From positions 103,926 through 167,925 of the forward strand of contig JAEWQJ010000020.1 of NCBI GenBank assembly GCA_023399215.1: a stretch of DNA of 64,000 bases, written 5' to 3'. The translations under genes were made by a program, and so were the position numbers. Shown one piece after another: positions 1 through 8,937 of this stretch. Positions within the stretch are counted from its first letter, which is position 1; each line of letters starts with the position of its first letter. This DNA is from Methanobacteriota archaeon. GTDB taxonomy: Archaea; Halobacteriota; Methanosarcinia; Methanosarcinales; Methanosarcinaceae. A model generated the notes under the pieces. That model saw only the letters and a program-made list of their open reading frames with translations, was not told the origin of the DNA and searched no databases.

Positions 1-192
1 ATCTGCTTCTTCTTCAAGCGGAATTTTTTCGCAGAAGAACTGGGTTCCGGTTTTCGCAGTGTTCGAGCCTACTATCATGGCATCGGGCAGATAACTGCTC
101 AGGATTTTGTAGTGAACTCCAATATTTGCTTCGAAGCCCGTAGTAGAGCCGTCGAGACTTATACTGTTGTGAATAATTACTTTTGGTATCAT
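1..192 (-). CDS. RibD C-terminal/DHFR-like reductase, N-terminal part only
   Basis: The 64 visible residues open with MIPKVIIHNSISLDG. This is the first beta strand and cofactor-side loop of the RibD_C (riboflavin-pathway reductase, dihydrofolate-reductase fold) family. A second family-typical segment, DAMIVGSNTAKTG, follows near residue 38. The reading frame is open to the left edge, so the C-terminal two thirds are missing. Family members reduce pyrimidine or pterin intermediates with NAD(P)H. Whether this one is the riboflavin enzyme or a stand-alone paralog cannot be told from the fragment. It is divergent from the ABC transporter pair to its right, with 141 to 156 bases between the starts. 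Confidence 0.7.
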   Translation of the reverse strand, partial: MIPKVIIHNSISLDGSTTGFEANIGVHYKILSSYLPDAMIVGSNTAKTGTQFFCEKIPLEEEAD

Positions 193-348
193 ACTATCCC
201 CTCGATTTTCCTTACTTATCCGATTGAACTCCCACTAACCCATTTAATACTGAAAAATTACTTTTAAAAGTCAAATCAGCTTTTAATTCCTTTAAAGTTT
301 CTATAATATATCGAAGAAGTTATCTGTATTGGAATGTATTTAATTTTA

Positions 349-1260
349 ATGCATACTATAGAATTTGAAAACGTATCAAAATCTTTCTCAGAAAAGAGTA
401 TTCTCGAGGACATATCGTTTTCAGTGAGGCAGGGCGAGATCTTCGGGCTTCTAGGGCCAAATGGGGCAGGAAAAACAACGCTTATAAGGCTTCTTCTTGA
501 CATTATTAGGCCGGACTCCGGGGAAATACGTGTTTTTGGGGATTTCCTGAACCCTGCTGCAAAAAACAGAATCGGATACCTTCCTGAAGAACGGGGATTG
601 TATAAGAAAACAAGACTTCTTGATATGCTGGTTTATCTTGCACAGCTTAAAGGCGTACCAGAAAAACAGTCTCATTTAAAAGCTGAGTCCCTTCTCAAAT
701 CCCTGGAATTAGATCAACATAAAAACAAAAAAGTTGAAGAACTTTCCAAGGGAATGCAGCAGAAAATACAGTTCCTTTCTGCAATTATCCATGAACCTGA
801 ACTCTTAATCCTTGATGAACCCTTTTCCGGGCTTGATCCTGTAAATACGAAGACAGTTATGGCCAGAATTCTGGGACTCAGGACCGCAGGAAAAACAATA
901 ATCCTTTCCACACATATGATGGAACAGGCCCAGACACTTTGTGACAGGATCCTTATGCTTAATAAAGGCAGAAGAGTACTTTATGGACCTGTAGATGATA
1001 TCAGGAGGGAGCATGGAAAAAACTCTCTGATTGTAGAATTTGCAGAAAAAGGAGATTTGAATGCAATTCGGGAAATTTCTAGCATAAAGAAAGTAATAGA
1101 ACATGAAAAATCGGTTGAAATTTTCCCTGAAGAAGAAATAAGCGTCCAGATCCTTCTTGAGGAGCTTGTCCAGAAAGCAAACCTCATACGTTTTGAAAAA
1201 AAGCTTCCTTCTCTGAATGAGATCTTTATTCAAACTCTGGAGAGTGCTTCCAATGAATAG
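349..1260 (+). CDS. ABC transporter ATP-binding protein, NatA/ABC-2 type
   Basis: Cytoplasmic ATPase of an ABC-2 exporter. The Walker A motif GPNGAGKTT lies near residue 37 of the chosen form. The signature LSKGMQQK and Walker B LLILDEPFSGLDP follow, with the switch histidine in STHMMEQ. After residue 215 comes a C-terminal extension typical of NatA/CcmA-like ATPases that drive permeases with their own accessory domains. An ATG at 334 is in frame, but the ATG at 349 (MHTIEFENVSKSF) places the first strand as in relatives. Neither has a clear ribosome binding site. The end overlaps the permease gene by 8 bases, so the two are translationally coupled. The substrate is unknown; NatAB relatives move Na+ or drugs. 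Confidence 0.9.
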   Translation: MHTIEFENVSKSFSEKSILEDISFSVRQGEIFGLLGPNGAGKTTLIRLLLDIIRPDSGEIRVFGDFLNPAAKNRIGYLPEERGLYKKTRLLDMLVYLAQLKGVPEKQSHLKAESLLKSLELDQHKNKKVEELSKGMQQKIQFLSAIIHEPELLILDEPFSGLDPVNTKTVMARILGLRTAGKTIILSTHMMEQAQTLCDRILMLNKGRRVLYGPVDDIRREHGKNSLIVEFAEKGDLNAIREISSIKKVIEHEKSVEIFPEEEISVQILLEELVQKANLIRFEKKLPSLNEIFIQTLESASNE

Positions 1261-2524
1261 TTTTTCCAAAAAAACCTTTATTGTTGCAAGGCACGAGTTC
1301 CTGAAAACAATAAAGCGTAAAGAATTTCTTTTTATGACCTTTTTCTTTCCCATTCTGTTTGCAGGAATCAGTGTTATTCCTGCAGTGATTTCAGGCATGA
1401 GCCCAACTGAAGACCAGAGAGTAGGTTATATTGATATGACTGGCTCTTTCGAATTTCCAGAATCAATACAGAGAGAAGGTTTTTCTCTAGAGCCCTCAGA
1501 GGTAAAAACCTCAGTTGTAGAATTTGTAATGTACAGGGACATTTCCGATGCAAGGCAAGCCTTACAGGCAGGACAGATTTCTTCCTACCTCGTTATTCAT
1601 GAAGACTTTCTTAAAACCGGAACAATAGAACTGTATAGCTTTGAAAAAGAAGCATCTATGCAAAATTTTGGGCTGTCCGCTGGACTCTCTAATATCGTTA
1701 TTACTTCCCTCCTTAAGGACAAAGTGGACGAGCTAACTCTCAACAGGGTCCAGGACCCGGTTAACATAAAGTTCTATAATGTGGGAGAGAGCGGAGAGTC
1801 TTCTGAGCAGGGTATTAATGATATCTTTGCCAGCTTTGGTCTTCCTTTTCTTACAGCTTTTTTCCTCTTCTTCAGCATTTTTTCATCATCCGGCTTTCTG
1901 CTTCGCGGAGTTGCTGAAGAAAAAGAAAACAGGATAATAGAAATTCTGCTGTCTTCGGCAACTCCTTTTGAAATTCTTACAGGCAAGATCTTTGGTCTTG
2001 GCGCAGTCGGCCTTTTGCAGGTTTTAATCTGGCTTGCGGTAATAACGCTTGGGAGCGGGTATGCTCTCACTGTAAAAATCGAACCTACCACTCTCTTCCT
2101 TGCTGTCATTTATTTCATATTTGGTTTCCTCTTTTTTGCCAGTGTGATGGCAGGAATTGGGGCTGTCACCAGTTCCCTTCAGGAGAGCCAGCAGATTGCA
2201 GGAATTTTTACGTTTGTAGCCGCATTTCCACTCATATTCATGCAAATGATCGTTACAAGCCCAGACAGCTTATTTTCAGTCTTTCTTTCTCTCTTTCCCA
2301 TTAGTTCGCCTGTAGCTATGCTTGCCAGGATGGGAACTACGTCTGTGCCTCTTTATCAGATTCTTGCCAGTATCTTCATTCTGTTGATTTCGGTTTATGT
2401 TGTGATCTTGCTTTCCAGCCGGCTTTTCAGGACTTATCTGCTCATGTACGGGAAAAGACCGAAAGTAAAGGAAATCTGGAAGAATATCTGGACGGAATCC
2501 AGATCGATGAACAAAGGGGCCTAA
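1253..2524 (+). CDS. ABC-2 family transporter permease (NatB-like)
   Basis: Membrane partner of the ATPase directly upstream. The chosen start (MNSFSKKTF) overlaps the ATPase end; a longer form from 1217 would run deep into that gene. The topology matches ABC-2 membrane proteins: one N-terminal helix (about residues 20-40), a large extracytoplasmic domain up to about residue 190, then five or six hydrophobic helices to the C-terminus. The motif GVAEEKENRIIEILLSSATP, the coupling-helix signature of ABC-2/NatB permeases, is near residue 225. An exporter role is expected; the substrate is not visible in the sequence. Confidence 0.88.
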   Translation: MNSFSKKTFIVARHEFLKTIKRKEFLFMTFFFPILFAGISVIPAVISGMSPTEDQRVGYIDMTGSFEFPESIQREGFSLEPSEVKTSVVEFVMYRDISDARQALQAGQISSYLVIHEDFLKTGTIELYSFEKEASMQNFGLSAGLSNIVITSLLKDKVDELTLNRVQDPVNIKFYNVGESGESSEQGINDIFASFGLPFLTAFFLFFSIFSSSGFLLRGVAEEKENRIIEILLSSATPFEILTGKIFGLGAVGLLQVLIWLAVITLGSGYALTVKIEPTTLFLAVIYFIFGFLFFASVMAGIGAVTSSLQESQQIAGIFTFVAAFPLIFMQMIVTSPDSLFSVFLSLFPISSPVAMLARMGTTSVPLYQILASIFILLISVYVVILLSSRLFRTYLLMYGKRPKVKEIWKNIWTESRSMNKGA

Positions 2525-2922
2525 TGCCACATATAATAACTAATCAAATAAACTAGAGTTTTATCGATAAGATTTTATAATATTGGGTACATAGTATAAA
2601 TTGGTTCATAAGGGAGTAGCTGTGAAATGGAGGGAAATACCGGACAGCTTCAAAACTGATCCAGTAATAAACTTCGTTGACATAGAATAAACCTTGTGAA
2701 CCACCTAACTGATTTTAATTCAACTTTTGTTCACTGCCTAAACTACAATCCTTAAACTATAATCCTAACTCTACGAATAGACCTTTTCTCACGCTTTTGT
2801 TTTGGCACAAAACCTGTGCATATACTCAACTTTATGAAAAATCTGGGCAGAAGAAGATAGACAGGCATCCAGGCTTATGCTTTCTGGCAGGTTCCTTATG
2901 AGGGTCCCGAAAATTTCGAAGC
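2525..2922. other. Gene-free stretch
   Basis: About 400 AT-rich bases between the convergent ABC permease and the PAS/GAF gene. A TATA-like run lies near 2570-2600. I see no ORF with coding character, no RNA gene and no convincing hairpin terminator. Confidence 0.5.
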
Positions 2923-4551
2923 TTATGAAAGTTCTGCTTGAATGCAGACTGGAGCGATATAGTTTACCACCTGGAGAGAAATGCTCTCAAGGAAGTTTCG
3001 GATACTCCAGGGAATCTTATCAAGGGTATGAGAGGCGAAGTTCAGGCTGCCCACAATCTCTCCTCTATAGTTGAGAGGAATTATGGCAACAGATTTTATT
3101 CCTTCTCTCTTTACTGCGTCAACCGTTGTATCTGAGTAGAATTCAAGTGAGTATATGGGCTTTCCGATAAAGATTTGCCTTGCCTCCAGGGAATCTGCCT
3201 TATATCTGGAAACTTTTTCTCTAAACTCAGGGGAAGTTTCCCTATATGCAACCAGGTTTAGCTGGTCCAGGAGTTCGTCCTTAAGGTATATACTCCCTGC
3301 ATCGAGTCCGTTTATTTGAAGGCAGGAATCAAGAACTCGGGAGAGTATTGTCTGGAGATTCCAGGTAGTACTCAGTTCCTTTCCGAGTTCTCGCTGGATC
3401 TCAAGCATTTTCTGGGCTTCTTTTCTTTCGGTAATATCAACTACAAGACCCTGGAAATGAGTTGCTTTTCCTGCCTCATCTCTCTGGATAAAGGTTTTCT
3501 CTTCTACCCAGAGCATTTTTCCATCCCCCGTAAAAATTCTATATTCAACGTCGAAGTAATCCTGTTTCTCTGCAATGTTGCGTTTGAAGGTTTCAATAAC
3601 TGAGCCTATATCATCTTTGTGAATAATACTTTTGTAAGGGATTTTTCCTGAAGTAAAATCTTCTGCTCTATACCCGAACTTAGTTACGTTTTCTGAAATG
3701 TACACAATTGGCAGGTTTTCTTTGTTTTCCCACAAAAAAGCTACTGCCTGGCTGTTATTGATTATAGTTCTTAAGAGTTTCTGAGTCTCTAAAGACTTTC
3801 TGAGAGCTTCTTCGTTCTCTTTTCTCTCAGTTACGTCCAGTACAAGCCCTTGAAAGTAAGTCACTTCTCCGTCAGGACTCCGCTGGATAAATGCCCTTTC
3901 ATTCACCCAGCGGATGTCGCCTACTTTTGTAAAAATTCTATACTCAATATTGAAGTCAACTTCACCTTTCCGGATACGCTCTTTAAGCGAATTTTCCACT
4001 CTCTTCAGGTCATCAGGGTGGATAATATCTCCATACAGGACCCTGCCTGAAATAAAGTCTTTCACTGTGTACCCAAACTGGACTACATTTTCAGAAACAA
4101 ACTCAGAAGGCCATTTTTCTTCATTTTTCCAGAGAAATACCACTGCAGGACTGTTATTTACTACTGTCTTGATTATTTCCTGCATCTCAAGGACAGAAAG
4201 TAAATCCACGATTCCTATTGCTGCAATAACCTTCTCGTCCTCTGAGAAAATGGGAGAAACAACCACGTTCCTACCCAGATACGTGCCTTCCTTTGGCACT
4301 CCACGTATGGTCTTTCCGGTCCTGAGCACTTCTTCGAGTACAGGGCCTGTATATTCTCTGTCAAGGATTTTACCTTTCTCCAGGCGAAGTCCCTTTCGTT
4401 TGAGGCTGCGGATAGTGGTTGGAAGCCCAACAAGAGAGTGTACTGCGACCGCTATAGACTCAAGTTCATCAGATCCCGAATCTTCAGATATTAAATAAGT
4501 AATTCTTTCACCCCCAGAAATTCTGAAAATTCTTAAAAGTAAAAAGGCCAA
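2923..4551 (-). CDS. DUF2111-PAS-PAS-GAF sensory protein without kinase domain
   Basis: Soluble signal-input protein of Methanosarcina type. Residues 18-125 match DUF2111 (AVHSLVGLPTTIRS, later VVSPIFSEDEKVIAAIGIVDLL). Two PAS domains with PAC tails follow at about 130-245 and 255-375 (each ends FQGL-V-D-TERKE). The two PAS units are clearly duplicates of each other. A GAF domain covers about 385-535. The protein stops right after the GAF domain: no HisKA, HATPase, HD or GGDEF output is present, so it must act through a partner or by direct binding. The start is unresolved. The longest frame begins at TTG 4551 with no ribosome site. A GGGGGTGA site at 4508-4515 is followed in frame only by ATT at 4503. 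Confidence 0.85.
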   Translation of the reverse strand: MAFLLLRIFRISGGERITYLISEDSGSDELESIAVAVHSLVGLPTTIRSLKRKGLRLEKGKILDREYTGPVLEEVLRTGKTIRGVPKEGTYLGRNVVVSPIFSEDEKVIAAIGIVDLLSVLEMQEIIKTVVNNSPAVVFLWKNEEKWPSEFVSENVVQFGYTVKDFISGRVLYGDIIHPDDLKRVENSLKERIRKGEVDFNIEYRIFTKVGDIRWVNERAFIQRSPDGEVTYFQGLVLDVTERKENEEALRKSLETQKLLRTIINNSQAVAFLWENKENLPIVYISENVTKFGYRAEDFTSGKIPYKSIIHKDDIGSVIETFKRNIAEKQDYFDVEYRIFTGDGKMLWVEEKTFIQRDEAGKATHFQGLVVDITERKEAQKMLEIQRELGKELSTTWNLQTILSRVLDSCLQINGLDAGSIYLKDELLDQLNLVAYRETSPEFREKVSRYKADSLEARQIFIGKPIYSLEFYSDTTVDAVKREGIKSVAIIPLNYRGEIVGSLNFASHTLDKIPWSIRNFLESISLQVVNYIAPVCIQAELS

Positions 4552-4734
4552 AGAGTTTTCAGCAAGAATAAACTAAGAGCTGAACCCTTTATATGTCCTT
4601 TTTTCCCTATTTTAATACATTTTTAGCGGTTATATAATTATTCAGCTCTTCGTTGTTTTATGTGGATATCTTCGCAATGTCTTCGTAAAAACCAATGCGG
4701 TATCGAATTGAAAATCATCTTATCCATAGAGAAT

Positions 4735-4778
4735 AAGAGCCAATTATTTAAGAGCCAATTATTTAAGAGCCAATTATT
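4735..4778. repeat. Three tandem 15-bp repeats
   Basis: The unit AAGAGCCAATTATTT occurs at 4735, 4750 and, one base short, at 4765. It is a simple tandem array in the upstream region of the PAS/GAF gene. No function is evident. Confidence 0.9.
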
Positions 4779-4819
4779 CTTTATTTTATTCTTAATTTAT
4801 AATTTAAATTTTCCTTGAA

Positions 4820-5061
4820 TTTTGTTGTATCCTGAAATTATTCCACAGATTCAAAACCATTTGAAAGTTCAATACACGATACCGCAGCAGACGGCGCAAA
4901 AAGTTAAACGGTAAGTAAGTTCCAATTCCATTTTGGTATTGTGAAATAATCCTGTAAAATAAAACAAGTTAGAAGTTGGAGTAAAATAGGGGGTTAACTG
5001 TATACATATGTAATTGAAATAAAAAATTAAAAAAGCGAAATAATTTCAGGATACAACAAAA
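4820..5061. mobile_element. MITE-like element with 23-bp perfect terminal inverted repeats
   Basis: Positions 4820-4842 and 5039-5061 are exact reverse complements (23 of 23; core TTGTATCCTGAAATTATT). They enclose 196 bases with no ORF. Total length 242, non-coding interior and terminal symmetry are what a miniature inverted-repeat transposable element looks like. It lies 36 bases from tRNA-Gln. No transposase is nearby, so any mobilisation would need one acting in trans. No clear target-site duplication is seen. An alternative is a large hairpin RNA. Confidence 0.5.
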
Positions 5062-5097
5062 AATAATAGTATTAATTAGAATTTAAAATATGTTTAT

Positions 5098-5169
5098 AGT
5101 CCTGAGCGGATTCGAACCGCTGTCCCGGGCTCCAAAGGCCCGAAGGATTGACCACTACCCTACAGGACT
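5098..5169 (-). tRNA. tRNA-Gln (anticodon UUG)
   Basis: A 72-base cloverleaf reads on the minus strand. The acceptor arms AGTCCTG and CAGGACT pair, and the T arm is AGCGG-TTCGAAT-CCGCT. The anticodon stem CGGGC/GCCCG encloses the loop CTTTGGA, giving anticodon TTG. The 3' CCA is not encoded. In methanogens this tRNA is charged with glutamate and amidated by the GatDE pathway. Confidence 0.95.
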
Positions 5170-5454
5170 GCATGTTAAAGCTTTTACTTATAGATTAATT
5201 CTTGTACTTATTTGTTGTGCCAGTTCAAGACCACTTTATGTTAATTTTCCAAAAATATTCCTTCCCTTTCTATTCTGCTTTCTCGTAGTTTCTTGTTAAG
5301 ACTTTATATATCTTTATATTTCTCAATAAAGTTCTTTTTTGCTTTGAAATATTTTCCGTGGAACTATTTTTCGCTAACAGGCAATTTTTCATATAATTAA
5401 TTTAAAATAATTTATTTCATTATTATATTGTGGAGCTGGAAGAGAAAGGTATGA

Positions 5455-5577
5455 TTGAATAGCGAAGTAGTGGATTGTGACAGAATTGCCCGGAAGCTAG
5501 CGGTTCTTGCCTCAGGATATGTTAGATGGGAGCATACTCTTGAAGCGGCTGTATGGGGGATACGGCAAACGGATTGA
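5455..5577 (+). CDS. Possible small ORF, 40 residues
   Basis: A TTG start follows a GAAAGG ribosome-site-like sequence at 5444-5449 by five bases. It opens a 40-residue frame reading DRIARKLAVLASGYVRWEH in its middle, with a composition like a real helical protein. I do not recognise it. It may be a true small protein or the remnant of a longer gene, since it is the only protein-like segment in 1.2 kb of otherwise degenerate AT-rich DNA between tRNA-Gln and the regulator gene. Confidence 0.3.
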   Translation: MNSEVVDCDRIARKLAVLASGYVRWEHTLEAAVWGIRQTD

Positions 5578-6367
5578 ATTGCTCTCGGGCTTCTTCTTAC
5601 TTAGTTGTTACTTGGTTGTTGTGTATTTTTAAATGTCTGCTGGCTTTTAGTTCTCGAATAAAAATGATGATTTCAAATTTGACCGAAGATTGCTATTTTA
5701 TTGGTAGAACGTTGTTAATTTATCGTCACTAGATTGCTATTTTATAGTTTTTGCAATATAGTGTAGACTTGTCAGGTCTGTTGAAGCACATAGTTAAATT
5801 TTACTGTCTTTCTGTTGAAATTAACTGGCGGTGCTAATAAATCGGAATGTACAATGGTCAATATACAACTAAAATTTATTTATCTCTTCATTGAGGACAC
5901 TTCTCATTTAAATCCGGCGCGTACTTTTTTAAATTAATTATTGCTTTTCTTAGTGGTAAGTATTAATTTTTTAACTATGATTTTGTCCTATTTTTAGGGG
6001 GAGTCAATACAAGCTTATATTAATAAAATAATCTGATATCATTAACATATATAATTTATTTCAATATTGGGAAATGTTATTTAAAGAGTTATATTATGTT
6101 TTCGGAAGACTGATACGTAAAGTTCAAAATAGGAGAAAAAATTATTAATTACAAGTACACTTTTGAAAAAGATAATATATATTGAATTCGTATAGCATTC
6201 TAGCAATGCTATAACATCTAATAGAACTGCTAATATTTAATATGGTTAAAAAATGAGAGGGGTATAAACTTAAATTTTATATATTGTGGCTCAGAAGCAA
6301 ATATCCTACTTTGGACATTAAGCCCCGATTAGCTCCCGAAACGTAATAAAATAGTGGGTTGATATAA
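5578..6367. other. Long AT-rich region without genes
   Basis: About 790 bases with no coding frame. It contains two copies of AGATTGCTATTTTAT (near 5688 and 5733), a perfect inverted repeat at 6191-6213 and a TATA-like TTTATATA run near 6277 that could serve the regulator gene starting at 6368. Confidence 0.5.
6191..6213. promoter_or_regulatory. Perfect 9-bp inverted repeat, possible operator
   Basis: TATAGCATT and AATGCTATA flank a 5-base CTAGC spacer. The symmetric site sits about 155 bases before a winged-helix regulator gene and upstream of its likely TATA element. It could be an autoregulatory binding site for a dimer. This is inference from symmetry and position only. Confidence 0.35.
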
Positions 6368-7153
6368 GTGAAAGCTAATGGACTCTTAAGCATTCTCACC
6401 TTTTCAGAAAAAAGGAAGGATATTCTATTTTTACTTCAAGAGAATCCAAGAACTCTTTCCGAAATTAAAGATTATTTTGATGTAAGGTCACCTGAAATCC
6501 TGCCTCGCCTTAAAGAAATGGAAGGCGCAAATTTGATTATCAGGCAGGAGGGAATGTATCGGCTGACACCTCTAGGAAAAGTTTCAGCCATACATTACAA
6601 GCCCTTACTGGATACTCTGACAGCTATAGAAGCAAACGAAATTTTCTGGGGAGATCATGACCTTACTGCGATTCCTGATATGTTGTTAAACAGAATTCAG
6701 GAACTTAAAGAGTGCAGAGTCGTAAGAGATGAACAGGAACATATTTATGATACTCATAAGGCATTTATGGAGAATGTACGGGCTTCTACTCATTTCGTGG
6801 GCTTTTCATCAATTTTCCTTCCAAGCCATCCCACTCTGTTTTTAGATTTAGCCCGCAGGAATATTCCTATTTCAATAATTCTTACACCTAATGTATTTTT
6901 TAAAATAAAAAGTGAGCATAGTGTTCAGATTGAAGAATTCCTTAAATTCAAGCACACGGGTCTCTATGTATACGACAATGCAAAAATAGCCTTTGTGGTA
7001 ACAGATCGTTTTCTATCCCTTTCGCTCTTCTTCAAAAACGGAACCTTTGATCCTAGAAACGATCTGATAGGTTTTGACTCATATTCAATCAAGTGGGGGG
7101 AGGATCTTTTTAAGTATTATAAAGATAACTCAATTGAGATAAAGAATCTATAA
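6368..7153 (+). CDS. Winged-helix regulator with FilR1/DUF1724 domain (Msr type)
   Basis: Residues 1-75 form an ArsR-like winged helix (KRKDILFLLQENPRTLSEIK, then the wing at YRLTPLGKV). Residues 110-255 match the methanogen-specific FilR1 middle domain (DUF1724), with the core HYKPLLDTLTAIE. In Methanosarcina this architecture includes the Msr regulators of methyltransferase genes, some of which pair with neighbouring targets. Here no methyltransferase is adjacent, so the regulon is unknown. The start is GTG at 6368. The 9-bp inverted repeat at 6191 is a candidate self-operator. Confidence 0.85.
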   Translation: MKANGLLSILTFSEKRKDILFLLQENPRTLSEIKDYFDVRSPEILPRLKEMEGANLIIRQEGMYRLTPLGKVSAIHYKPLLDTLTAIEANEIFWGDHDLTAIPDMLLNRIQELKECRVVRDEQEHIYDTHKAFMENVRASTHFVGFSSIFLPSHPTLFLDLARRNIPISIILTPNVFFKIKSEHSVQIEEFLKFKHTGLYVYDNAKIAFVVTDRFLSLSLFFKNGTFDPRNDLIGFDSYSIKWGEDLFKYYKDNSIEIKNL

Positions 7154-7324
7154 AACTTATTGAAGGTTTCTGGGAAGAAACCTTAAAACTGGGGAGGGAA
7201 ATCGGGATTGTAGAATTTGGTTTTTTCTAGATAAATCTCCAACTAACTGGGCAGAATTCTCTAAATATTTTTTCTGTTTCTTCACTGCTTTCTCACTTTC
7301 ATATAAATTTCATTTTAAATTGTT

Positions 7325-8248
7325 TTATGCCATGAAGACACTTGCAATAGTTCTCAGTCCGACAATTGAGGTTGATTCTCCATCCACAAGAATTGTTCTT
7401 TCGAGGTTGCGGGAACGAGATTCAACATCATCAGTTTTTGTATAACTATGGATGCAGATCAGTCCGCATATAAAGCTGTAGAGGATAGTGATAGGTTCAA
7501 AAGCAAGGACTCCATTAATTATAGAAATACCGAGAATAAGGTGGGAGAGCAGGTGCAATACGAGAAGGAAATTACGAGTATTTTGTGCCCCAAGGCTTAC
7601 AGGAAGGGTTTTGATACCTGCAAGAGTATCTCCTTTGATATCTTTGAAGTCATATATAGCAGAATTGATGAAGAGCTTAACCCCAAAGAAAGTGAAAACT
7701 AAAAGTATAGGGAGCATACTCCTACAGGTGCTGCCTGCAAGCCCTGAAATGAAAGCCCCCCAGGTGAGACCGACTACAAAATTTTTGACTCCAAGTCCAC
7801 CTTTGAGTTTTAAAGCGAGTTTTCCTATTTTAATTCCTTTACTATAAAGGAAGCCGGTTACGAGAGGTAAAAATGCAAGTGCTAGCATTCCTTCTTTTGC
7901 CAGTACATAGCTTCCTATCACGAAGGTAATCATAGAGACTGCAAGCCCTATTTCCTTCCTTGACCCACTTAATTCTTTTCGGTTTATGATATCTTCTTCT
8001 GAGCCAAGAGCCCTATCGAGTGTATATACGCTGTAAATTACGAGTCCTCCTGCAATACAGGTGAATATACTTGAATGAATTTGAAGCAGGAGGAACGCAA
8101 TATGAATCCTTAGTGCGCCTGAAAACGCAACTAACAGGGAACTTTTTAAGAGTTCTTGTGTGGCATTCTTTTTCCCAAATTCTGGGGCATTCTTTCGTCT
8201 GTACCTGAGAAAACGTTCAAAACTTCCGAAAAATACATTAAAGCTCAT
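7325..8248 (-). CDS. UbiA-family prenyltransferase, integral membrane
   Basis: A 307-residue polytopic protein with about eight helices. Two Asp-rich loops of the UbiA family are visible. YTLDRALGSEEDIINRKE (about 76-93) is a variant of the first substrate-binding loop, and YDFKDIKGDTLAGIKTLPV (about 210-228) is the second, DxxxD type. UbiA enzymes join polyprenyl diphosphates to aromatic or glycerol acceptors. In methanogens these include archaeal lipid and methanophenazine synthesis. The first loop lacks the canonical NDxxDxxxD spacing, so the substrate cannot be assigned. It stands alone and is convergent with the regulator gene. Confidence 0.8.
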   Translation of the reverse strand: MSFNVFFGSFERFLRYRRKNAPEFGKKNATQELLKSSLLVAFSGALRIHIAFLLLQIHSSIFTCIAGGLVIYSVYTLDRALGSEEDIINRKELSGSRKEIGLAVSMITFVIGSYVLAKEGMLALAFLPLVTGFLYSKGIKIGKLALKLKGGLGVKNFVVGLTWGAFISGLAGSTCRSMLPILLVFTFFGVKLFINSAIYDFKDIKGDTLAGIKTLPVSLGAQNTRNFLLVLHLLSHLILGISIINGVLAFEPITILYSFICGLICIHSYTKTDDVESRSRNLERTILVDGESTSIVGLRTIASVFMA

Positions 8249-8378
8249 AAAAATAATATTGGAACACTTTTAAATATTATTTATTCAGTATAAGATTTTA
8301 CAATGTTTGTAAGATATAAGGAATCGTCTATGTTTTAGAGAAATAAGCTAACACTAGCTGAGTAAACTAACGATTATT

Positions 8379-8723
8379 TTAGAAGGAAATCATGTTCTCG
8401 CTATCCTTAAAAAGATTGGCGTGTATCCTGACGGGCATCCAAACAATATAATATTTTTTAAACTTATACAAGCTGTTTCCATAGTACGAAACGGATGTTA
8501 AACCCACATTCGACAGTATTTTTTCAAAAATCAATGTTTTTCCTGATAACGTTTTTGAAACATATTCATTTAATTTGAACTCTTGCTGGCATTTCGTGAA
8601 AATTGAATGGTATTGTTTTTGGTCTCTGAATACACCATATATTTGCTTTTGCCTTCTGAATAAAAGTTCAATAAATCCATGTTTGATTGAAAGTCGATAG
8701 CGAGAAAAATTATGAAATATCAA
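8379..8723 (-). CDS. Doubtful hypothetical protein, 114 residues
   Basis: An open frame with no recognised domain, rich in Lys, Phe and Tyr as expected for an AT-rich random frame. The other strand over 8355-8510 also gives a protein-like segment (AILKKIGVYPDGHPNNIIFF) with no start, so this region may instead be the remnant of a plus-strand gene. No ribosome site precedes the ATG. I keep it only as a possible or decayed gene. Confidence 0.2.
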   Translation of the reverse strand: MIFHNFSRYRLSIKHGFIELLFRRQKQIYGVFRDQKQYHSIFTKCQQEFKLNEYVSKTLSGKTLIFEKILSNVGLTSVSYYGNSLYKFKKYYIVWMPVRIHANLFKDSENMISF

Positions 8724-8937
8724 ATTTTACTGTGGAAAGTTGGTTAAACTACTCACTCGAAACATCGAAGAGCCAAAATAAATCTGCCGGACGGTACCGA
8801 TGGAAATTCTGGAAAATGATTAAAAATGTGCTTGAATAAAATCGAATAAAAACTTTTTCGGAAGGCCCTGATAAGCAGAAATGATCAAAAATTAAAAATA
8901 GAGGGCAGTAAAGCCCAGAAAAAAAGGACTACAAATG

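Noticed and set aside
805..1398. 197-codon minus-strand frame over the ABC genes
   Set aside because: It covers two well-supported overlapping plus-strand genes with conserved motifs and has no domain of its own.
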